Assembly (NCBI GenBank): GCA_030386875.1
Contig: CM059568.1
Location: forward strand, 30,250,120-30,314,119
Reading direction: 5' to 3'
DNA: 64,000 bases
Source: Morinoia aosen
Lineage: Eukaryota; Arthropoda; Malacostraca; Amphipoda; Talitridae
Part shown: in pieces, positions 47,801-59,800 of the stretch
Layout: every line of letters begins with the position of its first letter
Position numbering within the stretch: the first letter of the stretch is position 1
The notes under the pieces: generated by a model
The model's input: only the letters and a program-made list of their open reading frames with translations
What the model was told of the DNA's origin: nothing
The model's database searches: none
Translations under genes and position numbers: made by a program

Positions 47801-50800
47801 TGCATTAATCTCATCAGAAAAACTGATTACACCTCTTTTGGTAATTTTCTGTCAAAACTTGCCCTTTCATCTAGTCATGGCTACCTTGAACAATACTGTG
47901 CTCAGTAACTCAAAAAAACTTTAACTACCTGCAAAAGGCAACATATCAAATCAGTTCTGTGTTTCTTAGAAGGAATCCCATCTTTTAAGGAGAGTAAACT
48001 GAAAGAATGAAGAACAAAAACACAGCAAGACAGTTACTTTTTAAGGAGGTCACTTCGGGCCAAATTTAGCCCTTGCGGGCCACCTCGGTCCATTACTTTT
48101 TTTTCGAAAAAGGATCCTTAGGTGATGGGTTATTGTGCCCTGAAATTTTATGGCACTACGGATGCTAGAAACCCCCCCCCCCCCCCCCCCTCAGGGGGGA
48201 ATAATGGGACCAAAAATCATGAATTTTTTATTTCATGGAAATGGAAAATTTTCTACCGTACTTTTGTTAGAAATGTTCCAAGGATTTTAAAACTGTCTGT
48301 GGTTTTCTTCTAGCATACAAACTCAATGACTTCTATTCTTTTGAAATGTCCATATAAATGAACCCAAAACTAATTTTTTGAATTTTACAAAAAAATAAGG
48401 CCTAAATCAAAAAGTTACACAAGTAAAAAGAGTAAAAAAAGTTTACTATCAACAAATACACATACTGGCCAAACTTCAAACGAATCGGATGAAAAAATTG
48501 AAATCTTGAAGTGACCTGACCCTCTTAAGAAAGGCTGGTTCTTCAACGCAACATGTCTTATCAGCAGATTTCTTCAAAAGCTTATCTCTCTTATACACAA
48601 AAACAGACCATTTTGTACTTTTATTAAAACATCACAAATAGGGCGGCTGAGAAATGGACATATCAACATTAGCTTTTTTGAATTCATTACTAGCCAAAGA
48701 AACTAATATAATAACTTTCTTTCAACCTGATACATGTATGCACAGGAGAAGCATAAACATTAGTAAGCATTGTAATAGGAGTAGTTCACCTCCCGGTAGT
48801 AGGCAACCAAAGCCATGCTTGTAGGTTAGCTTGTCTGCTGTTGGTCAAATATGGCAAATCTGCATGTTTTATATTGCACGGAAGTGTTGGGAAGACATGA
48901 GCAAACATTAACTGCAGACAAGCTGATAGTCATACCAAAAACTAAACAAGCTCTCAGAAAATATTGAAATACCACAAACAAATTGTCTATAAATTGAGCC
49001 CCTCTAAAACCATATCATAACCTTACAGTTAGGTAAGCTAAATATTTTCAATACCTAAAACTGTTGTAAATGCGAAGCCAAAATACTTATAAATAAATGA
49101 ACCTAGTAACATTTCACCAGTTCCCAGTTGATGTCTTAACAATATAAGGAACTATCAATACAATCAATATTCATCAGCTTCAAATTTTTCAGTTTCTTAA
49201 ACCAGAATTTTCAGTTTTTCATAGTTAAAAATATACCAAACTTGTTATTCATGTGTTCTTAACTCTTCGACAATTTTTGATACTTTTACTATATTCAGTA
49301 CAGGATGAGAATTTATAAACTAATAATAGTAGAACACAGAAATCAAATTTCTAATTTCATAAATGCTTTCTAAAATATCAAAAATTTTTAAAGACAAATT
49401 AACGACAATTAAAGAGGCTGTATACTCCCATTAAACAAGATGTGTGAATCTATCACACAATCAGTCTAATAAGAGACAAACGCTATATAATATAATCATA
49501 GAGAGCAAAGAGGATGCCAAAGAATCTCCTACCTTGTGCTTGGTGTGCTTGTAGTCCTTGCAAATGAAGCACATCAAAGCACTAGCACTGCAGCAGCTCG
49601 GTTCCAGGCAGACAAACTCAACCGTGTGAGACGGATGGGCAGGGCAGCGAGGCTTCTCCCGAGGTTTGTCTGTCATAAATGCAGTTGATGTACTCATAGT
49701 ATCAACGGTTCGTATAATTAATAAAAAACAGAAATGTAAAAAAGACCCCGTCCAGAGTTAATATTTTTATTATGGACTACAATAACAGTTAATAAACGAA
49801 CGCTCCGATTGTAAAGGTCATTCTCAGCGTTTGTAAATAATACATCGATGAACAGCTGGTGACAACAAAAAATTTGTTTGCATTTAACAACTAGGTCAGA
49901 AACCTAAAAACTGAGGAACAAAAATCACAGAAATATAAGTTGCAACAGAAGTAAAAAATTTACAAACCCTACCGAGGTGCAATAAAGAAATTCCGAGAAG
50001 CCAGTTTTTACCTAAAATTGCAAAATTACACTAGAATTTAGGTACCTAAATATAATGAGTTACCTATCATTAGATAAAGAGTTACTTCTTATCTATGTAT
50101 CTTTACCATTTAACGCACTAAACTAAATGAAACTAAACAAACTAAACGTGTAAACGCACTATGGCAGCACGAGAAAAATATACTGCCATTTTACTTCAAG
50201 CATGATAACTTAAATTTTATACACTTCACTTGCACTGTCTTACAACAAACAGAAATATATGTGATTAGTATGTGTTGATGACAGAAGCTATTCTTTTCGT
50301 GAATGAAGGCTAGGCTTCGTTAGCTAAAACTACTGTACCACATTTGAGTGTGCCTTGATGGCCTGTTTATGGTTCAAATGTCACCATCATTATTGGCATT
50401 ACGCCACCAAAGTATTGACATTCTGTCAGAAATGTCCTGTATGTACACTACTTTGTTGATTGTAAGGTGATATGTCATAAAAACAAGGGGAGACTCTAAA
50501 CTACAAGGCCAAACTATCACTGAAGCTGGCTTTCATGTGCCTCTTCCGTCTGTATTAGAGAGAGATTATTAATGACAAACTTGTTTGACTATAGTAGCCT
50601 CGAATCCCTCAGGCGGATAGTACAGCTGAAAGTTAAGGTTGATTATTTTTGTCTATATATGCTATAGAGATGGCACCTCCATGAGAGATGCTGTTAGATA
50701 CCTCAGTTACAGACGGGCTTGTGATGCTTCTGTATTTTGTGCTCAGTAGTTCTTCCAGTTTTCATCTTGTCTCAAACATTTACTCTGCCTTTCCTGCCGT

Positions 50801-53800
50801 GCTTCCTAACTTGCTCTTTCTATGCGCAGGATATTTTGTATGAAAACACACCTTGTATATCGATCTCACGTTTTCTAATACTAAACGGTCGCCTTTGTTG
50901 AGACTTTGCAGTCTCAAACTGATAAAATACAGTTGTCTAGAATAGAATTAATTGCTTCTATATATCATCCATCATAAGATAATTCAAAATTTTTATTCAA
51001 AGATTGGACCTGTGAAGTAATTTTCTTCAATGATTTTCGAGGGCTGTGTCTCATCTTTTTTCTCACCTTTCCAAGTTATGGGTTGTTGCAAGCTTGCAAA
51101 TGACCTTGTCTAAAAGGAAGCTTCCTGATGGTGTTTTTTTCTAAAAAAGAACCAGCTAATATTTGTATTATTACAAAAATTTTAGATGTATTCATGCATT
51201 TTTGGGAAGCTCAATTCTTCTATGAAGGTTTTTTATATTGAAATTAAAAAGAAGTACGTGCAACCAATCTCAATTTGCTAAGTTTTTATGACTCAAGATT
51301 GCGGAAGCCCAGAATGGCAGCCTTCTGATGAAAGTGCAAAGCTAACACCAATGCACCACTATCTTGAGAACGCAAGCCCTTGCGCAAGTCAGCGTCTAGG
51401 TTTCTCCACATGAGAGCTTGAACGAGTGCAGGGGTACCCTATGGTACACAAACCATCCTCAGCATAGCGATGAAAAGCTCTTTAAGGAACTGATGAAATT
51501 AGATGTAGAAGCAATGTGTCGGATCAAACGGAGAGAACATGGAGTGTTGGTGGCCTCTCTTAACCCTTTAACGCCCCAGAGGACACCAGTGTCCTCTTTC
51601 AAAACTCCCCTTCAATATATTTTATTTCTTATTCAATTCGTTCCCTAATGTGTTTTTTGAAGTTCTCTGCCGAGTGGCAGTTCTTATCCCATCCTGATAT
51701 CGGTGACTGCCAGATGCCAGCGCCAGTTTAGTGACGGTGGTTGTGTTAACGGTAATATGAGTACAAAAATTCGGACGTTAAAGGGTTAAGGGAACCATGT
51801 TGGGGGCATCTGCAGTCCTCTCCCGATTTTTTGTTATTGCTTTAAATGAGTTTGAGATATGTCCCCGAATGTCTGTAAAAATATCAGGAATGTATCCCAG
51901 AGCTAGCGTCCCCCTCGGGAGAGGGAGAGCATCCCCTTTACGGACCTTTTTTTCATTTTTGAACCTAGAGCACTGAAATTTGGTATACTGATAGGATATG
52001 CAATTTAGAATCATTTATCATTCATGACAAAATGCGATTTTCTTGAAAAGAAAATGGGAAATCATAGAAAACGACATTTTTGGGGGTTTTTCTAAATGCT
52101 TCTTTTCCTACAGTTTTTGAGCTACAGTGATGATTTTGGTATCATTGGATGCAGAATAACATGGACATTCAAAAAAGTCTCAAATTTTCAATTTTATTTC
52201 ATTATTTTTATATATATATTTCATCATTCATATTCCTCAAGGTAAGCATCCCCCATCCGAATATTTTTTTTATTATTGAATTTAGAGCAATGAAATTTGA
52301 TATACTGATAGGAAATGCAATTTAGAATCATTTATTATTCATGACAAAATGCGATTTTCTTGAAAAGAAAATGGGAAATCATGGAAAACGAAATTTTGGG
52401 AGGGGGGTTTCTAAATGCTTCTGCTCTGATAGTTTTTGAGCTACAGTAATGATTTTGGTATCATTGGATGCAGAATAACGTGGACATTCCTAAAACTTGA
52501 ATGCTTTTCCTCAAATTTCCAATATAAAAATAAAAAAAATAAAAGAAAGAAATCAAAATATTTTCAAGAAAATTCAAATTTATGACGTCATAACTTTGAA
52601 ACAAGAATGAATTTTGAAAAACTTCCTAACACATTGTGAAGCCCTTGTTTTTCTGCATCCAATGATACCAAAATCATCACTGAAGCTCAAAAACTGTAGA
52701 AGAATTTTTTTCTTAAATCGTCGATATTGAACAATCACGATTTTCAATACATTTGTTATAATGGGGTCGAAGTTTACACAGCTAGAGCAATGTGGTTTGC
52801 TGCATTTGGAAGTCACAGGTGTAATCTACAATTGCTTTCTAGTTGATTTTCAAAAATTTCAACGTGAAATTTTTTCCGTAGACTTTTTACCCTAAATTTA
52901 AAACTCTGACTATAGCTTTTTCAAAAAATTTTTATAAATTCAAAACGAATTCAAGTTCAAAAACTGGTAAACAGCATTTTTGGAGCACACATTGTACTTT
53001 TGCATGCAACAAACCGCATTGCTCTAGCTTTCTAAATTTTGGCCCCATTATAACGAATGTTATATATATATTTTTTCATTTATCATGAATAACTCATTTT
53101 CTATGTCCTAATGCAAAAAAACTTGTAGAAGTTGCTGGGAATCTAGAGATCTAGTAGTCTGCAAATTTTCATAGACGTAAGTCCGATAGAAAAAATCTAC
53201 GGATGGAAAATCAAATTTTGGCCGACTCACCGGCATGGTTCCCTTAACTATATTTTGGCATACAATTGCTGTAACTTTCTCCAATCCGGAGAAATCGGAT
53301 GGTCGAGATGTTAGGTGTGACAGGAGGTTCCAAAACCCCGCCTCTTTTTCCCCGGCCAGAACTACCAGCATACTTGGAGACTGGTTGACAAGATTGCCTA
53401 CAGCCGAGCCAGTGCTCGCAGACTGGAGCCAGTGCTTGGACTGGGCAAGATATGGTAGCGTGTACAAAATGAAGGGGGTACCACAGCTACAACCAGCCAT
53501 GCCTGGAAGTTGGCGGCGATCTCATAGCGTATTCGGAAGAGTTGCAAAAGCGTTAGCACATGATTTCAGCAGTATCAGTAATGGACTTGGCTACTTATGC
53601 TAACAGCCATTGCTCCATTGCACTAAACTGATGGAAAAAATTGTTAACGTCCGGCTCATGAGACGAATGGAGGCTAATGAACTGGTAAATCCTGTCCAGT
53701 TAAGATTCCGTCCAAACTGTGTAACCAGACGCCCTCGTAAGCCTCTAGAATTACCTGGTCGCAAATTTGATATAACACCGCCACACTCAGGGCATTTTCT

Positions 53801-56800
53801 TCGATCTACATATGGCCTACAATCCAGCGTGGAGGTATGGAATCCTTCGAGTTTTGTATGAACTTGGCTCCGTGGAAATATGGCTCTGTATATTCAGGTA
53901 TTTATTGGAGAGAAATCCATTCGTGTCAAAAGGGGCGGAACATCTTCGCCACAGGTTCAGCATCAGGGCCTCCCACAGGGGCAGCGTAATGAGCTGCACT
54001 TTCTTTAATGTAGTCATTAATGAAATCCTTTCAGCGTTCCGTCCCCTGTGTCGATCGACGACTTCATGATTTACTCATCCGCACTTGCCGAATTCAAATT
54101 GCAATCAACAAAGTAACTGGGCCTCCGAGCATGGCTTTGTTTTTTCTTCAGAGAAAACTGTGGTACTCCACTTCCAGGGCAACAACCGCCACAGTCCGTA
54201 GCAGCTAGTACTGCAGGGAAATCAGGTGAATTTTGCACGCAGTGTCAAAATGTTGATGTGGATCGTGGTTGACCAACTCCTGGACTCCTTCTCACAAGTC
54301 TTTTTGACCTTTCCTGGGGAGCCAAACCGTTCGATGCTGACTAGACTTTACAGAACATTGATGAGACACAAGCTAGATTATGGCTGCATTGTCTACAAGT
54401 ATGTAAGGGCAACCAAACTTGCCAAGCTGGACCCTCTGCACTACGTTGTGCTTTGCTTGTGCACAGGAGCCATTGAAACTCAACCCCTGTTAGTCTGTGT
54501 CAAAAGCGGAGAAACTCCATTTTAGGCCTAGCACCTAGCCTAATTGGAACTTCCCAATTCTCCTACTCGGATGAGTGGGCTCCTTGAGAAACATTTATCC
54601 ACCCCTTGAGAAACATTCATCATTCCCATATTTCCTATCTTCCTCAATGAATAATTTTCAGGCTTTGACTGATGAAACGCAATTTGACGCCATGACAGTG
54701 GGCCCAGTAGTTCCTAAATGCTCTTAACCAATTGATACTTCATGCTCTGGATGTCAATTGCCAAAAAATAGTCCCTATCAACTACCATCTTGAGAGCTAT
54801 ATTTTTTTCTTAGAGCATGTAGCAGATCAACAAGTCACTGCTAGCAAAATTTACACTGATGGCTTTAAAACGCAGCAATGTTGGGTGTACTGCCATGTTC
54901 GGGAAGGTAGTAAGGGCTGGAAGGCTTCTTTCAGTGACTTTGGTGTTCACGGCGGAGTTATATGCCATCAAAGATGCGTTGCATTTGATTGAGCGTAATC
55001 CTAATATCGCCTTTACCATGTTTACGGACTCCAGGAGTGTCATAGATGCTCAGCTGGCTTATGCCAGTAGTCATCCAATAGCTACTGAGATCTACGAGAG
55101 GCTGATGCGCCTTTTGCATGACTCCAAATCCATTAGTCAGGTGGGTGTCTGGAGACATTGGCATCATAGGCAATGAGAGAGTAGACCTTCAGGCAAAGCG
55201 CGCTGCCGCTTGTACCGCTGCGACTCTGACTCTATTAGTACCCAGTCATGATTATGTCCCTCTAGGTAAGGACAGCATCCCCCCTAGGAACCCATGTTTT
55301 TGAGATCACTTGAGAAACTGGGATTTTTACTGCTATAAGAAGTGTAAGAGGTCACGATTCCAAATTGCATTTCCTAATGTTATACCAAATTTCATTGCTC
55401 TAGGTTCAATAAAAAAGAAAAAGTTTCATAAGGGAGACGCTTTAAGGGGGTCAACCCAATATTTCAATATTTTTCACCAGATTCGTTTGAAATTTGGCCA
55501 GTATATTTATTTGTTGAGAGTAAACTTGTTGTACTCCTGTAACTTTTTCTATTTAGGCCTTATTTTTTTAAAAAAATATGAAATATTAGTTTTTTGGTAC
55601 ATTTTTATGGATATTTCAAACAAAAACAAATCATTGAGTTTTTATGCTAGAACAAAACCAAAGACAGTTTTAGACTTCTTGAAGCATTGCAAACAAAGTT
55701 ATGCGTACCAATTTTTCATTTGAAACTTTTCGTTTTTTCTATGCGATATTTGATCACTATCAACAAATTTTTCAACTAATTTTTGCATGTAAACAAAAAG
55801 TTTCAAATGGAAAATTGGTATGCGCAACTTAGTTTGCAATGCTTCAAGGATTCTAAAACTATCTTTGTTTTGTTCTAACATAAAAACTCAATGACTTGTT
55901 TTCTTTTGAATGTGAATATGTATGATTTTTCACGACAGTCCAAAAACCAAAAAATTATGTTGAATTGTAATATCATGGAAAATTTTGGTAATTGAATGCT
56001 GTTTTCATTTTTATTTCGATAATCTTCATGCATAACTTCATATTCACACTGTGAATTGTAATTTAAAAAGGAAAATAAAATTTTTTTCAAAAATCCGTCT
56101 TTTATAAAAATAATGAACTTTAATATTTGTAGTCTAATAAACACAATTTCTTCTACTCATTTTTACGATTCAAGCTTTGGTTTTTGAAAAAATTGGATAT
56201 ATTAGTTTTTTTTAGCTCATTTTGATTGATATTTCAAAAGAATAAAACTCGTTGAGTTTTATGCTAGAACAAAAAACCAAATACAGTTTTGGAATCCTTG
56301 AAACATTTCAAACAAAAGTATGGTAGTAAATTTTTCTTTTCCTGATTTGTTTTCATTTTATAGGGGTCGAAAATTCAGGATTTTTGGTCCCCTTACAACC
56401 ACCTGGGGGGGGGGGGGATCTAGTGTTCGTAGTGCCATAAAATTTTTGGACCGAATAGTCTACCACCTAAGGGTCCTTTTTCAACAACAAACAGAAAATG
56501 GCTCATCGGACCGCCAGGGGCTGGGTTGACCTCCTTAAAACAGCGGTGAAGAGATTATGGCAGGAAAAATAAGACGTTGTGAACCACAACAAACTGGGGA
56601 AGATGAAATAAACTGTGCGCGCGTAGACTGCGGCGAATTTCCGCAGGTGCCGGATGGAGGTGCTGTTGTGTTGCTCTGTATTGGCCATACAAGATTGACC
56701 TACCGCCATCTCATAAAGCAGCTCCTTCAACCGTTCGGCAAACAATGTACCATTCCTCTTAACGTTAAATATTTCCTTGTCAAACATCCTATTCATGCTT

Positions 56801-59800
56801 TTGTTCAGCGCATGGGTTTCCCTGTCTTGCCCTGTCAAAACGCGGATGCAATGATGCGTGGCATATTAGCGGAACCTCAGCAAATCCCAAAAAATATCGG
56901 CGTTCTGAGGACCTTTCTTGAATTAAGTAACCCTTTCAGAGATACGAAGCTTGAAACCATGAAGCAGGTCTCTGTGGTAGCAGTCTGGTCTGGTGGTGCC
57001 TTCCAAGCCTCTTTTGGCGCTCACTGTTTCTTTTCATTTGAAAGCGATAACGCGCTTCGCGCAAGCAGGCTCGTTGTGATTCTGTACTGTGTCTGAGTGA
57101 AATACTCCGTGAGAAATAAACACAAACAAATATCAACCTTAGTGGTTTTTGAAGCCATATGAACAGAGTTTGCGAAGCGCTAGCAATTTGCTTCACTGTA
57201 CTTATGTGTTTATTGTGTTTAGGTAGTATTAGTCAATGATTAGCAAATTTCAGCATACATAATACACATATACCTCATCAGATGAGTTGATATTTTTCAT
57301 GCTCTATATTGCCACGATTTTTGATACTGTCTGTCTTATGTGTCTCAATCATGTCTTCTTGGCTGGAATTGTATATTTTGCTTCTTCATTTTCATTTTTT
57401 AACTTGTGTACGTTTTTTTCGATTGTTTTAAATCTATTTCCAATATTTATCAACTGAAAAAAATTTCTCAAATGGTTTTTTATTCCTGCACTACTAATGA
57501 ACTTTAATACTTTAATTACTTCTTTGTCCATTTTGCTTTTGATTCAAATTAAATTCACCTATTTTTCAACTACGAGATAAAATTCTACATAGAATGTCTT
57601 TTATCATCAACATAGCTTAGCGCTGTGCTTTCCAGGATATGTAAGCTATACCACAGGTGTACCGATGTTCATTTTACAAAGCATAGGGATAAGAGATTTC
57701 ACATTGACTTTTCTCTTGCATACGCATAATCAGCTGTCTGCTTATGTTAAAAATATGGTCTTCCAATAAAACGAATAATTTCAAAATTTCAGCCTTCTTT
57801 GAACCCTTTATATCTACGTTATTGGGTCAATTGATATTTTACAATACAAACCTCTGTCAAACGACTCAGTTTATTCATTCTTTGTAGTTTTGAAACGCTT
57901 TTATTATTCTTATCTCTTTACCACTTATCAAATTTACACATAATACACCCTTCAGTTATAAAGTTTAGAAAATATCGTTTGAAATTTACATTTACAACAG
58001 GTTTAGAGGTCATATGTTTTGAAATATATTTGATACTATTTGAGAGCTAGGAAATATCTTCAAATGCTCAACTGTCAAATTTTAGTACAGAAAATTACCG
58101 TCGCCAAAGGGATACCGCACCAGACGACCATTAAATGTTTCATGCGCACAGAAACTAAGCGGTGGCCAGAGCTGTGTTTGACTGTAAACAATTTATTGAT
58201 CTCCCTAGGAAGTTCAAAGTGCACGCAATGACCACAATGGTTTCGTGGCTTGAACAGATACCCACGACTTTCACAGGTAGTTGCAATATTGCAGATTTAG
58301 GTAAGACCAAACTTCATCATTAGATTAATAATAACTGACGAAACAGCAACATACCCAATAATAGACGGAACTGCATGAAAAAGGAGGTACTGCCAACACA
58401 AAGCAGATAGTTCTAGGTTAACATCCCAAGTGAAGAAATTTCACGATCGTTGTGTGTAGCCACGCGTGAGGAAAATCACAGGTCGAGTCGGCCGCCTTGG
58501 ACGATGCACGTAAGAATGTTAACCAATGCAAAAAAACTTGTTCGCAGGTTGTGAGTAAAACAAAAAGTGAAAAAAGGGACGTTACCGTTTTCAGCGTAGG
58601 ATCGAACAGAGTCCAGAGTAGCCGCGCACGCTGGACACAGCTGCAGAAACCGGCCATCCTCTTGGTTCCCCTCCACTATCCTCTGTTCAATTCCACGCTG
58701 AAAACTGTAACGTCCCTGTTTCCGTGAACCGTTTTATACTCCTTCAGGTGCCCCACAGATGACTTCTCCTTGAGTCTTAATACATTTTTAAGCACAGACC
58801 CGCTCTAAATGACACTTAAATGCTTCTCCTCTTCTTGTCATGAACACAGTTATCATTAATTTGCGTTTATTTTTTTTATTTTTTTTAGTTTTATATCTAC
58901 AACTATTTTTGCATCCTGTAGAAATTTTTTGAGTATGGTGTAGTTTTAATTTACATATCTTTGTTTTGTCACCAAACTTTTACTGAAGATGAACTGTTGA
59001 ATTTGAAACGTTCCATTATATTAATTTAGACTTTACGAATTGTAATAATAAAATGCACTTATGTAATTTTAAACGAATTATTTCACCCTATTATAAAATA
59101 CACTTTAGTAGATATTTCAGTGTTTTTGCAAGATATTAAGACTAGCTGCAAATGAGCCAACAGCACTGACATCACCTGCAATAGGTATCCTTCTGTGTGT
59201 GTGGAGCGTCCTGGTGGCATGAGAGCGCTCACTGCACGCATGACAGAGGTGGGACGCACACACCGTGCAGTACAGCACAGCAAGGTGGCTCTCATCCTCG
59301 TCACACGGCACTGACACTGGACTAGTGCTGCTGTTCAGGCCAAACCCACCAGGCTGTCATGTTACATGTTCAACTTTAATACCATCAGTACATTTCAGTA
59401 ACTGAAATCTAGTTTGATAATTGAAAGCTCTAAAACTAGTACGAATAACTGATGCTTCTACTTTTATTCAAACTTATGAAATTATCTCATCATCTCAGAA
59501 GAATACTATTAGAAATAACAAAAATAGAAACGTAAAGATGGATGAGACCCTTCAATGCAAACGGGCCAGCACTCACTCGACAACATTATTCTTAAATCAT
59601 TTATCTGGGGAGTTAAAATTTTCAGCAAACACAGAAAAGCAACCAACAAAATTTCATTATACGTATTTAAGTGCATTTAAACTTTACTATCAGTTCATAA
59701 CAAAGGAACAGAGTGTTTTTTCAAAGCATAGAAAACATAAAGCCATGACTCTATTAGTTTTCAATAAAACCAACACTCTGTTCAATCCAATCATCCACTT

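Larger units (their letters stand above)
49670..59175. other. 9.5-kb TRIM23 intron with TTAA elements and a LINE
   Basis: Holds MITEs at 51560-51789, 51786-53247 and 55442-56538, a decayed LINE (53570-55300), an unrecognised GC-richer frame (56557-57096) and a 141-bp inverted repeat (58576-58716). 49670-51550 and 57100-58570 show nothing else I can support. Confidence 0.6.

Noticed and set aside
51406-51560. + strand frame [20 protein letters not shown] and on, possibly a transposase piece
   Set aside because: Sits next to a TTAA element, but no piggyBac motif could be matched.
57349-57531. - strand 60-codon Lys/Asn-rich frame
   Set aside because: AT-driven composition, no homology or splice context; could be a LINE ORF1 remnant but unsupported.
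58418-58676. - strand frame with [17 protein letters not shown], resembling a zinc-finger start
   Set aside because: Lies in the 141-bp inverted repeat and its flank, does not match TRIM23 and has no supporting splice sites; the Cys pair alone is not enough.
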